NCBI GenBank assembly: GCA_003152955.1
Contig: PMBQ01000195.1
Coordinates: 695 to 11,403 of the forward strand
DNA from: Candidatus Bathyarchaeota archaeon
Lineage (GTDB): Archaea > Thermoproteota > Bathyarchaeia > 40CM-2-53-6 > FEN-987
DNA: 10,709 bases
Direction of reading: 5' to 3'
Shown here piece by piece: positions 1 through 6,039 of this stretch (position 1 is the stretch's first letter; every line of letters starts with the position of its first letter). Both the position numbers and the translations under genes were made by a program. The notes beneath the pieces are model-generated. The model ran no database searches. It was not told the origin of the DNA and saw nothing but the letters and a program-made list of their open reading frames with translations.

Positions 1-987
1 CCCACATGCGTCCTCATAACGGAAGGCGCTCGCGGTGAAGGGGGTTACTTGGTCAACTCGCTGGGCGAGCGCTTCATGCAAACCTACGCTCCAAAAGCAA
101 TGGAACTCGCACCCCGTGATATTGTCAGCCGCTCAATCCAGAAGGAAATTGACGCGGGACGCGGCGTCAAGGATCATTACGTCCACTTGGATATCAGGCA
201 CTTGGGGAGACAGAAAATCCTCAGCACGCTCCCGGGGATCCGTGACATTTCAATGGACTTCGCTGAAATCGACCCTATACAGAAACCCATCCCCGTCCAA
301 CCAGCGCAACACTACACAATGGGAGGGATCGACTGCAACGCCAAATGCGAAACCAAGCTCAAGGGGCTCTATGCGGCTGGGGAATGCGCCTGCATTAGTG
401 TTCACGGAGCTAACAGACTGGGCGGCAATTCACTCCTCGACACAGTTGTCTTCGGAAAGATTGCAGGCGAACACGCGGGCGTATACGCAAAAGGAATCAC
501 AGATGCCGAAGCGAATGAGACCTTAATGCAGGACGCGCTTGAAGCCCAAGAGAAACGGGTTCAACAGTTAGTTCAAGGAAGTGGCGACGAAGACCCGTCT
601 ATTCTCCGCGAGCAGATGCGTAACCTGATGGTTGACAAGGTATTCCTGTTCAGAGACAAAGAAGGATTGGAAGAAGCCGGCGCTAAGATTAGGGAGTTCA
701 AGAATCGCTTCAGGCAGCTAAGATCCATAATCGGCTCCAAGATCTGCAACTTGGACCTGATCCGGGCAATAGAACTGGGAGAGATGCTCGACTTGAGCGA
801 AGTCATAATCTCCTCCGCCATGAAAAGGGAAGAATCCCGTGGCTCACACGTACGGCTGGACTTTCCGAAGAGGGACGATTCAAACTTCTTGAAGCATACA
901 CTTGCTTACGGCTCCCGTGATGGCCCCCGGATCGAATTCTCGGACGTGAAGATTACCAGATATCAACCCGAGGAAAGGAAATATTGA
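1..987 (+). CDS. sdhA: Succinate dehydrogenase/fumarate reductase flavoprotein subunit, 5'-truncated by window edge
   Basis: This is the catalytic FAD subunit that oxidises succinate to fumarate (or the reverse) on the membrane-associated complex II. The frame is open from base 1, so the start lies outside the window. The 328 visible residues are the C-terminal half or more of a family usually near 570-600 residues; the N-terminal FAD-binding segment is missing. Visible hallmarks are TEGARGEGG near the left edge, the catalytic-arginine region APRDIVSRS, HLG in the substrate site, the HYTMGGI segment, the FAD-contacting GLYAAGECAC followed by HGANRLGGNS, and the C-terminal REESRGSH/RDD block. 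The stop TGA (985-987) overlaps the TTG start of sdhB, indicating an operon and translational coupling. Quinone-linked Sdh versus Frd direction cannot be told from this fragment. Confidence 0.95.
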   Translation, partial: PTCVLITEGARGEGGYLVNSLGERFMQTYAPKAMELAPRDIVSRSIQKEIDAGRGVKDHYVHLDIRHLGRQKILSTLPGIRDISMDFAEIDPIQKPIPVQPAQHYTMGGIDCNAKCETKLKGLYAAGECACISVHGANRLGGNSLLDTVVFGKIAGEHAGVYAKGITDAEANETLMQDALEAQEKRVQQLVQGSGDEDPSILREQMRNLMVDKVFLFRDKEGLEEAGAKIREFKNRFRQLRSIIGSKICNLDLIRAIELGEMLDLSEVIISSAMKREESRGSHVRLDFPKRDDSNFLKHTLAYGSRDGPRIEFSDVKITRYQPEERKY

Positions 988-1697
988 CAGCACCTCCGAA
1001 GACGATTCGGCTACGAGTTCAACGGTTCAACCCGAAAATGGACATGAAACCACACTACGACACTTTTCAAGTCCAAACGAAGCCGGGCATGACCGTGTTG
1101 GACGCGCTTTTTCAAGTGTTGGAAGAGCAGGATCGAGCCTTGGCCTTTCGCTACTCTTGTAGAAGCGCGGTCTGCGGGAGCTGCGCAGCCTTCATCAACG
1201 GCCGACAAAGGTTGGCGTGCAAGACACAGGTCAGCAAGTTGGGCAGCGAGATTACGGTCGGGCCGTTGCCGCATATCCCTGTGATTAAGGATCTAGTGGT
1301 CGACCTTCAACCCTTCTTTCGCAGAATGGAGATGGTGAAACCATACCTGGAGGCCCGAGAACAATACCCGGCGAAGGAGTTCATTCAATCTCCGAAGGAT
1401 CGTGAGGCGATCGATGTGGCGATCGATTGCATCGATTGCATGGCATGCTTCTCCGCCTGCCCCTCATCGTGGACAGATCCGAGTTATCCGGGACCTGCGG
1501 CGTTTGTGAAAGCAGCCCGTTTCATCGCGGACACGAGGGACACTGCCGAGAATGAGCGTCTGAGTTTCGTGGGATGCGAGGATGGCGTGTGGAGGTGCCA
1601 CACAATTTTCAACTGTGCTGAAGCTTGTCCGAAATCTATTGACCCTCCAAACTTCATTCAATACCTGAAACGAAAGGCGGCGGTTGCCCGGCTCTAG
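984..1697 (+). CDS. sdhB: Succinate dehydrogenase/fumarate reductase iron-sulfur subunit
   Basis: This subunit carries electrons from the FAD subunit to quinone through three Fe-S clusters. It has 237 residues, normal for SdhB. The N-terminal ferredoxin domain has C59, C64, C67 and C79 for [2Fe-2S]. The C-terminal domain has C149-x2-C152-x2-C155-x3-C159-P and C205, C211, C215-P, the full set for [4Fe-4S] and [3Fe-4S]. I chose the TTG at 984 because the conserved start of the fold (IRLRVQRFNP) begins right after it. A purine-rich SD-like GAGGAAAGG (970-978) precedes it, and it overlaps the sdhA stop as TTGA. The first ATG would cut into the domain. No sdhC/sdhD anchor follows, because the next gene is convergent; the anchors may lie upstream of the window or elsewhere. 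Confidence 0.95.
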   Translation: MTAPPKTIRLRVQRFNPKMDMKPHYDTFQVQTKPGMTVLDALFQVLEEQDRALAFRYSCRSAVCGSCAAFINGRQRLACKTQVSKLGSEITVGPLPHIPVIKDLVVDLQPFFRRMEMVKPYLEAREQYPAKEFIQSPKDREAIDVAIDCIDCMACFSACPSSWTDPSYPGPAAFVKAARFIADTRDTAENERLSFVGCEDGVWRCHTIFNCAEACPKSIDPPNFIQYLKRKAAVARL

Positions 1698-1703
1698 AAT
1701 TCT

Positions 1704-2753
1704 CTACGACGACCAGTTCCCCTGAAACACTTTCGTCGGACCTTGGAGAGGGATGTAACCTGCTTCTCGCAGCAAAGTCTTGCACTCCTTAACAGAGTAA
1801 CCCTTCTCCTTCGACGTATCACCGACGGGCTCTCTGGAGTCAGGGGTCCTTCGTGGTGAAAAACCAGCTGTTTGCGCATAGATCTGATTTGCTCCTGCAA
1901 ACAGTGGTAACGTTCTTGGCTCGTGAACACCCATCGCCTTGATAGAGTCACCCGCCACTATTCTTGCAACTGCCACGTCCTTGGCCAGGGCAGCTTCAGA
2001 GATTCTCCCTAACTTTGAGAGTGGAAGCTCAGGTATGGGAACTCTCCACATGCATGCGAGATTTACCGCGCCAAACTGCTTACCTCGAAACATTTCGGCG
2101 ACCAATTCTTCCGGTGTGTGTTCAGGGCCAATGGGTTCCACGCAATAACTTAGGTCGAGACCTGCGTCGCGCGCGAATTTTATGGTCTTGAGTCGTTCCT
2201 CCGGGTCTAGGCCAGTGTCTTTGCCTTCCCTCAACCTGTGCACGTGATAGACAGCCTGAAAACCTGTCTCAGCCAGTTCCTTTGCCTCTTCATACCCAAA
2301 ATCGCCTATGTTCGCCACCATCGGCATCTTCGCTGATACAGCTCCCCTCACTGCCCTTGCAATCTCGATGTAACGGTCAAACGGATAGTCCGCGGTGGTC
2401 ATCAGAAAGATGGCATTTGCCCCTTCATCTTCCAAAGACTTCGCCCTCGAAACAACTTCTTCGAGGGTGAATTCGACCCGCGCCTTGACCAGATCCCAGT
2501 CTGCTCCGAACGAGCAGAAAGCGCAACTCTTGGGACAAGGCCAGAGGTTTATTCCGATCGTGGCATAGACTTCGCCTCTGTCATTATATTGTCTCCTCGT
2601 CAGCATGTTTGCCACTGAGATGAGGACGTACATTTCGGGCGACTTTTCGTCAGTCTCCAGCAGCCGCAGGGCTTCCTCACGTCCAATTTCACGCCCTCCT
2701 AATGCTCTATCGAGGATGGATTCGATCTTCGAATCAATTGTCAGCCGTTGCAG
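1704..2753 (-). CDS. Biotin synthase/HydE-like radical SAM protein, probable CTG start
   Basis: This is a radical SAM enzyme; its substrate is unknown. Counting from the ATG at 2633, the cluster motif C33-x3-C37-x2-C40 follows INLWP. The C-terminal part (GANQIYAQTAG... then a short helix and VFQG) resembles the barrel end and BATS-like region of BioB relatives. The reading frame stays open 40 codons upstream of that ATG and encodes a typical family N-terminus (KIESILDRAL, then REEALRLL). That stretch has no ATG, GTG or TTG before an in-frame TGA near 2810. Two CTG codons are available. The one at 2753-2751 sits 8 nt after GAGGGGG (2768-2762). The one at 2744-2742 overlaps the stop of the preceding 72-codon ORF as CTGA. 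I use 2753; the conventional alternative is ATG 2633 (309 residues). The gene converges on sdhB with 6 bp between stops. True biotin synthase is unlikely from the motif context; a HydE/PylB-like or uncharacterised role is possible. Confidence 0.8.
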   Translation of the reverse strand: MQRLTIDSKIESILDRALGGREIGREEALRLLETDEKSPEMYVLISVANMLTRRQYNDRGEVYATIGINLWPCPKSCAFCSFGADWDLVKARVEFTLEEVVSRAKSLEDEGANAIFLMTTADYPFDRYIEIARAVRGAVSAKMPMVANIGDFGYEEAKELAETGFQAVYHVHRLREGKDTGLDPEERLKTIKFARDAGLDLSYCVEPIGPEHTPEELVAEMFRGKQFGAVNLACMWRVPIPELPLSKLGRISEAALAKDVAVARIVAGDSIKAMGVHEPRTLPLFAGANQIYAQTAGFSPRRTPDSREPVGDTSKEKGYSVKECKTLLREAGYIPLQGPTKVFQGNWSS

Positions 2754-2959
2754 GTGAAAGACCCCCTCAAACCATAATGGTATACGCGAGTTCGGTCTAA
2801 TAGTGCGCGCTCAACCACTGAAAGTAACTGCAGGTACGGAAGGACTTGCTCCCAATAAGTCGATTTGAAAATGCTTTCAGGAGCATGACCCCCGTGCACA
2901 ATTCTGTTCGTAACTCGACGCAACCAGTTTTCCGATTCTAGGTCAGTGCTCCGCCGCAC
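2741..2959 (-). CDS. Hypothetical 72-residue protein between two radical SAM genes
   Basis: I do not recognise this protein. The GTG start (2959) lies inside the end of the ArsS-like gene, a 22-bp overlap. The TGA stop (2743-2741) overlaps a candidate CTG start of the downstream radical SAM gene. Head-to-tail overlaps on both sides are what an operon member would show, and without it there would be an unexplained gap of about 185 bp. The product is mixed-charge with one Cys near the C-terminus (FTCNG) and no membrane segment or recognisable motif. It could equally be a chance open frame in an intergenic region that also carries the promoter of the downstream gene (a TATA-like GTATACCAT lies near 2780-2788). 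Composition alone does not decide. Confidence 0.35.
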   Translation of the reverse strand: MRRSTDLESENWLRRVTNRIVHGGHAPESIFKSTYWEQVLPYLQLLSVVERALLDRTRVYHYGLRGSFTCNG

Positions 2960-3930
2960 GACGAACCATGTCCGGCCGTGCAGCCGAAGCAGTGATCCCC
3001 GGTCATAATTCTCCTCTTGGAATAGTTGACAGCATCAAAGTCTTTGATTTGAGCGGTAACCCCGTTGCCGACTGGGAGCTGGAGAGCGAGATTGAAGTCG
3101 CAGTCATATAGCCTACCATCCCACCCTACTTCGATTTGATGCCGACACATCAGCCCTTCCAGAGTCTGAGAGTTGAATGAGTCTTTGAGGAGTCGGTTGT
3201 ACTCATCATATTGGTTCTGTTGACGGAGCCAACGTTGGAACCGTCCTAGCGGCATGTTAGTGATCGTCCTCAAGTTGTTGAAGACGATGCCGTGGTCTTT
3301 GCGGAGGTTCGCTCGATAGTCAGATTCCAGTGAAGATTGTTCGCCTGGCATGAACGCCCCGCCCGGGTTATAGACGAGGTCCAGTTTGAGATTGGGGTTC
3401 GAACCGTAGCCCGCCGCATTCAGGCGCTTCAAGGCCTTGACACTCTTGTCGTAAACGCCCTGCCCTCTTTGGGTATCTACGTTTACCTCTGTATAGCAGG
3501 GAAGCGAAGCGACGAGTCTGACACCAGCGCCGCTGTAAAATTCCACCATCTCCTCCATCTTCGGCTCGCACGTTACTGTGAGGTTTGTCCTTATCTGAAC
3601 AGCATGGCCGTCCTTCCGTAGTTCCTTGACGAATCTTTGGAGAAGAGGGTTGAGTTCAGGTGACCCTCCGGTTATGTCAACAAAATCCGGTTTCGTCTGA
3701 GTGGCAACGCCCACCACAGCCTTCATCGTATCCCAATCCATCATCTCAGTTCTATCGGGGCCAGCTTCAAGGTGGCAATGCGTACATGAATTATTGCAGC
3801 GAAGTCCAACATTCGCTTGGACTATCGTGATATCAGACGCCTTCAGTATCGAACCTGAGACTTCTTGCACCTTTCGATCAAAATCGTTCATGGTTGTATC
3901 AAGCCGCGGGTTCAACGGTGCGGATTGCAT
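2938..3930 (-). CDS. arsS: ArsS-type radical SAM/Cys-rich protein (arsenosugar biosynthesis family, TIGR04167-like)
   Basis: This protein is very like ArsS, the radical SAM enzyme tied to arsenosugar synthesis, which attaches a 5'-deoxyadenosyl group to a methylated arsenical. It has 330 residues. The SAM cluster motif is C45-N-N-S-C49-T-H-C52, followed by HLEAGP and the SAM-binding GGSPE (88-92). Family blocks present are SLPCYTEVN with QRG (about 142-156), LVYNPGGA, NMPLGRF, LMCR (C262) and LYDCDFN (C277). The C-terminal Cys-rich tail holds C314, C317 and C325 in the form CFGCTAG...SSCGG; some relatives carry selenocysteine there, but here the residues are Cys. ATG 3930 fits a TATA-like element near 3967; a second ATG at 3891 is possible. 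No arsM methyltransferase is seen nearby, so the arsenic substrate is an inference from family membership. Confidence 0.85.
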   Translation of the reverse strand: MQSAPLNPRLDTTMNDFDRKVQEVSGSILKASDITIVQANVGLRCNNSCTHCHLEAGPDRTEMMDWDTMKAVVGVATQTKPDFVDITGGSPELNPLLQRFVKELRKDGHAVQIRTNLTVTCEPKMEEMVEFYSGAGVRLVASLPCYTEVNVDTQRGQGVYDKSVKALKRLNAAGYGSNPNLKLDLVYNPGGAFMPGEQSSLESDYRANLRKDHGIVFNNLRTITNMPLGRFQRWLRQQNQYDEYNRLLKDSFNSQTLEGLMCRHQIEVGWDGRLYDCDFNLALQLPVGNGVTAQIKDFDAVNYSKRRIMTGDHCFGCTAGHGSSCGGALT

Positions 3931-3940
3931 TGTCCTTTTC

Positions 3941-3973
3941 GAGTGGAGAAGTCATGATCTCCGAAATATGAAA
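3941..3973 (-). promoter_or_regulatory. Probable promoter of the ArsS-type gene
   Basis: Read on the minus strand, an AT-rich TATA-like TTTTTCATATTT centred near 3967 lies about 26 nt before a likely transcript start near 3941. That would give a leader of about 11 nt before ATG 3930. No SD site is visible beyond a weak AAAAGGA just before the ATG, consistent with archaeal short-leader initiation. Confidence 0.35.
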
Positions 3974-4038
3974 AATGCGGCTATCAATCATTAGAATGCT
4001 TCCATTGCACGAATTAACTTGCGGTCGCCATTCGACTA

Positions 4039-4233
4039 TTAAATTACACTGGTGAATTCATGCTGAGAAAACAGGGTTCTCCAAATCGCGGTTAAGTCAG
4101 CACTCGTTAGCTGTGCAGCTATAGGAAAGATGCGTAGACTCAATTGGGTCTCGATGCAGTATATGCTCTGGAATCCGCAAGACCTGTGAGGTCTGGAGCA
4201 GCTCTTCCATACTGCTATACCCTCTAGAGCTGC
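4039..4233 (+). ncRNA. Candidate structured RNA: TATA-like element followed by five hairpins
   Basis: No protein is visible on the plus strand here. A TATA-like TTAAATTA (4039-4046) is followed about 25 nt later by a run of self-complementary stems. These are GAGAA/TTCTC (4065-4069/4077-4081); AGCT/AGCT (4109-4112/4117-4120); AGACTC-AATT-GGGTCT with one T-G pair (4136-4151); and AGACCT-GTG-AGGTCT (4180-4194), nested in TGCTC/GAGCA (4164-4168/4196-4200). The last is GCAGCTCT/AGAGCTGC (4198-4205/4226-4233). The density of stems suggests a small RNA, but I match it to no known family (not 5S, SRP, RNase P or tRNA). Chance pairing is a real alternative. Confidence 0.22.
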
Positions 4234-4241
4234 GTTGGCAA

Positions 4242-4334
4242 TCAGTGCTTTGTTGTCAGTATCGTGATGACGATTACGGCCAGAAGTATGAGACCTATCG
4301 TGATCCCGATGTAGTTTGGGTTAATCGCTTTCAT
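4242..4334 (-). CDS. Small single-span membrane peptide, 30 residues
   Basis: An ATG (4334) begins MKAINPNY, then a continuous hydrophobic stretch of about 20 residues rich in Ile, Leu, Val and Gly (residues 9-26), and it ends TTKH before TGA. The layout (short charged N-terminus, one transmembrane helix, basic C-terminus) is that of a tiny membrane peptide. Such peptides are often left out of annotation because of their length. A weak AT-rich element (AAATAC on the minus strand near 4382) could be its promoter. I recognise no family. The clean hydrophobic design over the entire frame argues for coding; the size argues for caution. Confidence 0.4.
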   Translation of the reverse strand: MKAINPNYIGITIGLILLAVIVITILTTKH

Positions 4335-4618
4335 GACGCATCTAAAAAACCGGTCCACCACCGAACATAAGAGATTTGCGTATTTACTTCCCCAAGAGCA
4401 GAGGCGGAGTGGTTACAGTACTTAGGACCAGTCAGGACTGACACGGATGTGCCAGAGTATTTCCGAACCAGAATCTACTCGATTTTCTGGTGGTGGCTTA
4501 GGGATTCGGAAGATCTCGAACCCTCGAGTTCCCGCATATCAGAACTCTGATCAGACCTGGGACCTGAGGTAACATGCGCAAACTTCGGCATCTTCAGTTG
4601 TGTGGAACTCGGCCTCGC
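4335..4618. other. Non-coding stretch downstream of the PrsW gene with short inverted repeats
   Basis: No convincing gene is seen on either strand. It holds an inverted repeat ACCAGAA-N11-TTCTGGT (4467-4473/4485-4491), a GAGTA/TACTC pair around it (4455-4459/4476-4480), and a CAGTC-AG-GACTG palindrome near 4430. They lie 130-190 bp past the stop of the minus-strand PrsW gene. No U-tract-type archaeal terminator is evident. Confidence 0.3.
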
Positions 4619-5401
4619 CTAGCGAGGTACTAAGAACCCGCAGTTCATGCAGAATTTCTCGTTCCCGAATAGTCGAGAGCCGCACTGGGTGCAGAAACGA
4701 GGCGAAGATAGAATGAACTGACTGGAATCATAAGTGTGGATAATACCAGTCTCTCTCCATCTGAACGGCGATAGAGAGAGCGCCTGCCGGATCAGAAGCA
4801 GAAAAAGAACCCAGCCAAACAGGCTCACTCCAATCACGCCCAGCAGACTGCTGGAGAAAACCATAATGTCATACACTCCGTGCAGAACCACAGCGATCCC
4901 AACGCCCTCGATGATTCGCCGATTCTGTTGACTTTTTGATACGCTCCTGAATTTCGCCAAGCCTATGTAGAATCCCATGATCCCAGCCCATACCGCGTGA
5001 CCCGGGACTGATAGAAACGCCCGTACGATTGCAACAGACAACCCGTTCTGTAATACGTAAATTATGTTCTCCGCAGTGGCGAATCCAAGCCCGGCAGCCA
5101 CTGTGTAGACTATTCCATCCATGACCTCGCTGAAATGTGGCGAACTGTACGCCTTCATTCTGACCGCAATGAACTTGATCAGTTCCTCGACCAATGCAAC
5201 GTACAAAAAGACCTCTACAATCGAACCAGACGAAAAGAACGACCCCAATACCAGTTCGATTACGGCCGCGGGAACCATGCCGACTGCTCCGAGAACGAAC
5301 GTAATTCCAACGAGTCCAAGCGGCGCATGTTCGTATTTGTCTCTCAGGTAGACGAAAAGGAACAGGAAGACGGTTGGTGCTACCGCGATGGAAAGAAGCA
5401 C
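4619..5401 (-). CDS. PrsW-family intramembrane protease with C-terminal zinc ribbon
   Basis: A PrsW-type membrane protein, related to glutamic-type intramembrane proteases that act on anti-sigma factors in bacteria; in archaea the substrate is unknown. The membrane core shows the family marks: LRDKYE after the first span (19-24), EELIK (E72, E73), the second motif FATAEN (E111), PGHAVW (H135) and VLHGVYD (H174). Hydrophobic segments alternate through about residue 210. The tail then carries a separate zinc ribbon: C237-x2-C240 and C251-x2-C254, both followed by Gly. At 260 residues it is longer than a bare PrsW core because of this tail. The GTG start at 5401 is the only usual start after an in-frame TGA just upstream and begins the first span directly. 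It is divergent from the MarR operon. Confidence 0.88.
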   Translation of the reverse strand: MLLSIAVAPTVFLFLFVYLRDKYEHAPLGLVGITFVLGAVGMVPAAVIELVLGSFFSSGSIVEVFLYVALVEELIKFIAVRMKAYSSPHFSEVMDGIVYTVAAGLGFATAENIIYVLQNGLSVAIVRAFLSVPGHAVWAGIMGFYIGLAKFRSVSKSQQNRRIIEGVGIAVVLHGVYDIMVFSSSLLGVIGVSLFGWVLFLLLIRQALSLSPFRWRETGIIHTYDSSQFILSSPRFCTQCGSRLFGNEKFCMNCGFLVPR

Positions 5402-5485
5402 TAGGATATTGTCCGCGATCTTTCATCACCCTGGTCTCGTGGCACCAACGAGTTTCTCAGTTGAACAACTTGCACTTTCAAAAGA

Positions 5486-5517
5486 AAATAGCTTCGGTAA
5501 CGAAGTGTGCGCTATTT
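5486..5517. repeat. Nested inverted repeat in the PrsW-MarR divergent intergenic region
   Basis: Outer arms AAATAGC (5486-5492) and GCTATTT (5511-5517) are perfect complements. Inside them TTCG/CGAA (5493-5496/5501-5504), extended by the shared C/G to a CTTCG...CGAAG hairpin with GTAA loop, forms an inner stem. It lies between the divergent PrsW and MarR starts. It also overlaps the best TATA-like stretch for the minus-strand gene (CTATTTTC, about 5484-5491), so an operator is possible. Confidence 0.4.
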
Positions 5518-5539
5518 CCTGCGCCCCAGCCACCACTGA

Positions 5540-5567
5540 TAAATACTTCGTATTTCTAAGTATTAGC
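5540..5567 (+). promoter_or_regulatory. Promoter with inverted-repeat operator for the MarR-ABC operon
   Basis: TAAATACTT (5540-5548) is a good archaeal TATA-like box; a start about 26 nt downstream (near 5570) leaves a leader of about 25 nt before ATG 5596. The same bases form the left arm of AATACTT-N9-AAGTATT (5542-5548/5558-5564). The right arm is itself a small palindrome, CTAAGTATTAG (5556-5566). A dimeric MarR bound here would cover the TATA box, which is the usual autorepression arrangement; binding is inferred, not shown. Confidence 0.55.
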
Positions 5568-5595
5568 ATATCAAAGCATTTGGTGAGCGAATTTG

Positions 5596-6039
5596 ATGCA
5601 GTCTTCAATGGACCAGTGTGCGCGAGAGATCCTGGAAACCGTGCCGTTAGTGATGCGCGTAATCCGTAGTGAGTTAAGAAAACATGGCGCTAGAGAACTC
5701 TCAGTTCCACAATTCCGCACGCTCAATTTCCTGAGCTTGCATAGTGGCTCTTCACTGTCGGAAGTAGCTGATCACATTGGACTAACACTGCCCTCAATGT
5801 CAACTCTCATAGACGGACTTGTAACCCGTAATTTCGCAGCACGTCGGACTAATCCGGATGATAGACGGCGTATGACATTGGAGCTGACAGACCGCGGGGA
5901 GACGACACTTCGAATATCACGAGATGCAACACAGGAATACTTGTCGCAACTGCTTGGGTCAGTTTCCCCAGAGGATCGGAGCAGTGTAATCAAATCGATG
6001 CGCACTCTCAGAATGATCGTTGCAGAGAAGGCAGCCTAG
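5596..6039 (+). CDS. MarR-family winged-helix transcriptional regulator
   Basis: A 147-residue dimeric winged-helix regulator. The helix-turn-helix spans about residues 53-77 (SLSEVADHIGLTLPSMSTLIDGL). The wing carries the family signature NPDDRRRMTLELTDRG (86-101) between its beta strands, and the flanking N- and C-terminal helices would dimerise. ATG 5596 is preferred over an adjacent in-frame TTG at 5593. The stop TAG (6037-6039) shares its last base with the GTG start of the ABC ATPase, so the regulator is co-transcribed with a drug-efflux-type transporter. That is the classic setting for a MarR protein that senses a toxic small molecule and controls its own export pump. The ligand is unknown. 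Confidence 0.9.
   Translation: MQSSMDQCAREILETVPLVMRVIRSELRKHGARELSVPQFRTLNFLSLHSGSSLSEVADHIGLTLPSMSTLIDGLVTRNFAARRTNPDDRRRMTLELTDRGETTLRISRDATQEYLSQLLGSVSPEDRSSVIKSMRTLRMIVAEKAA

Noticed and set aside
35..526. 163-codon frame over sdhA in another phase
   Set aside because: Overlaps the unmistakable SdhA frame and has no recognisable content.
4264..4290. C-box-like GTGATGA suggesting a C/D box guide RNA
   Set aside because: No properly spaced CTGA D or D' boxes and no terminal stem; the bases also lie in the antisense of the small membrane-peptide frame.
4495..4572. tRNA-like signal on the minus strand (GAGGG-TTCGAGA-TCTTC resembling a T-arm, GAGTTC/GAACTC resembling an anticodon stem)
   Set aside because: The 7-bp acceptor stem does not pair, the putative anticodon loop is 10 nt, and the D-arm is missing.
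4869..5429. 186-codon minus-strand frame in another phase of the PrsW gene
   Set aside because: Arg/Gly/Cys-rich shadow translation; the PrsW frame carries all family motifs.
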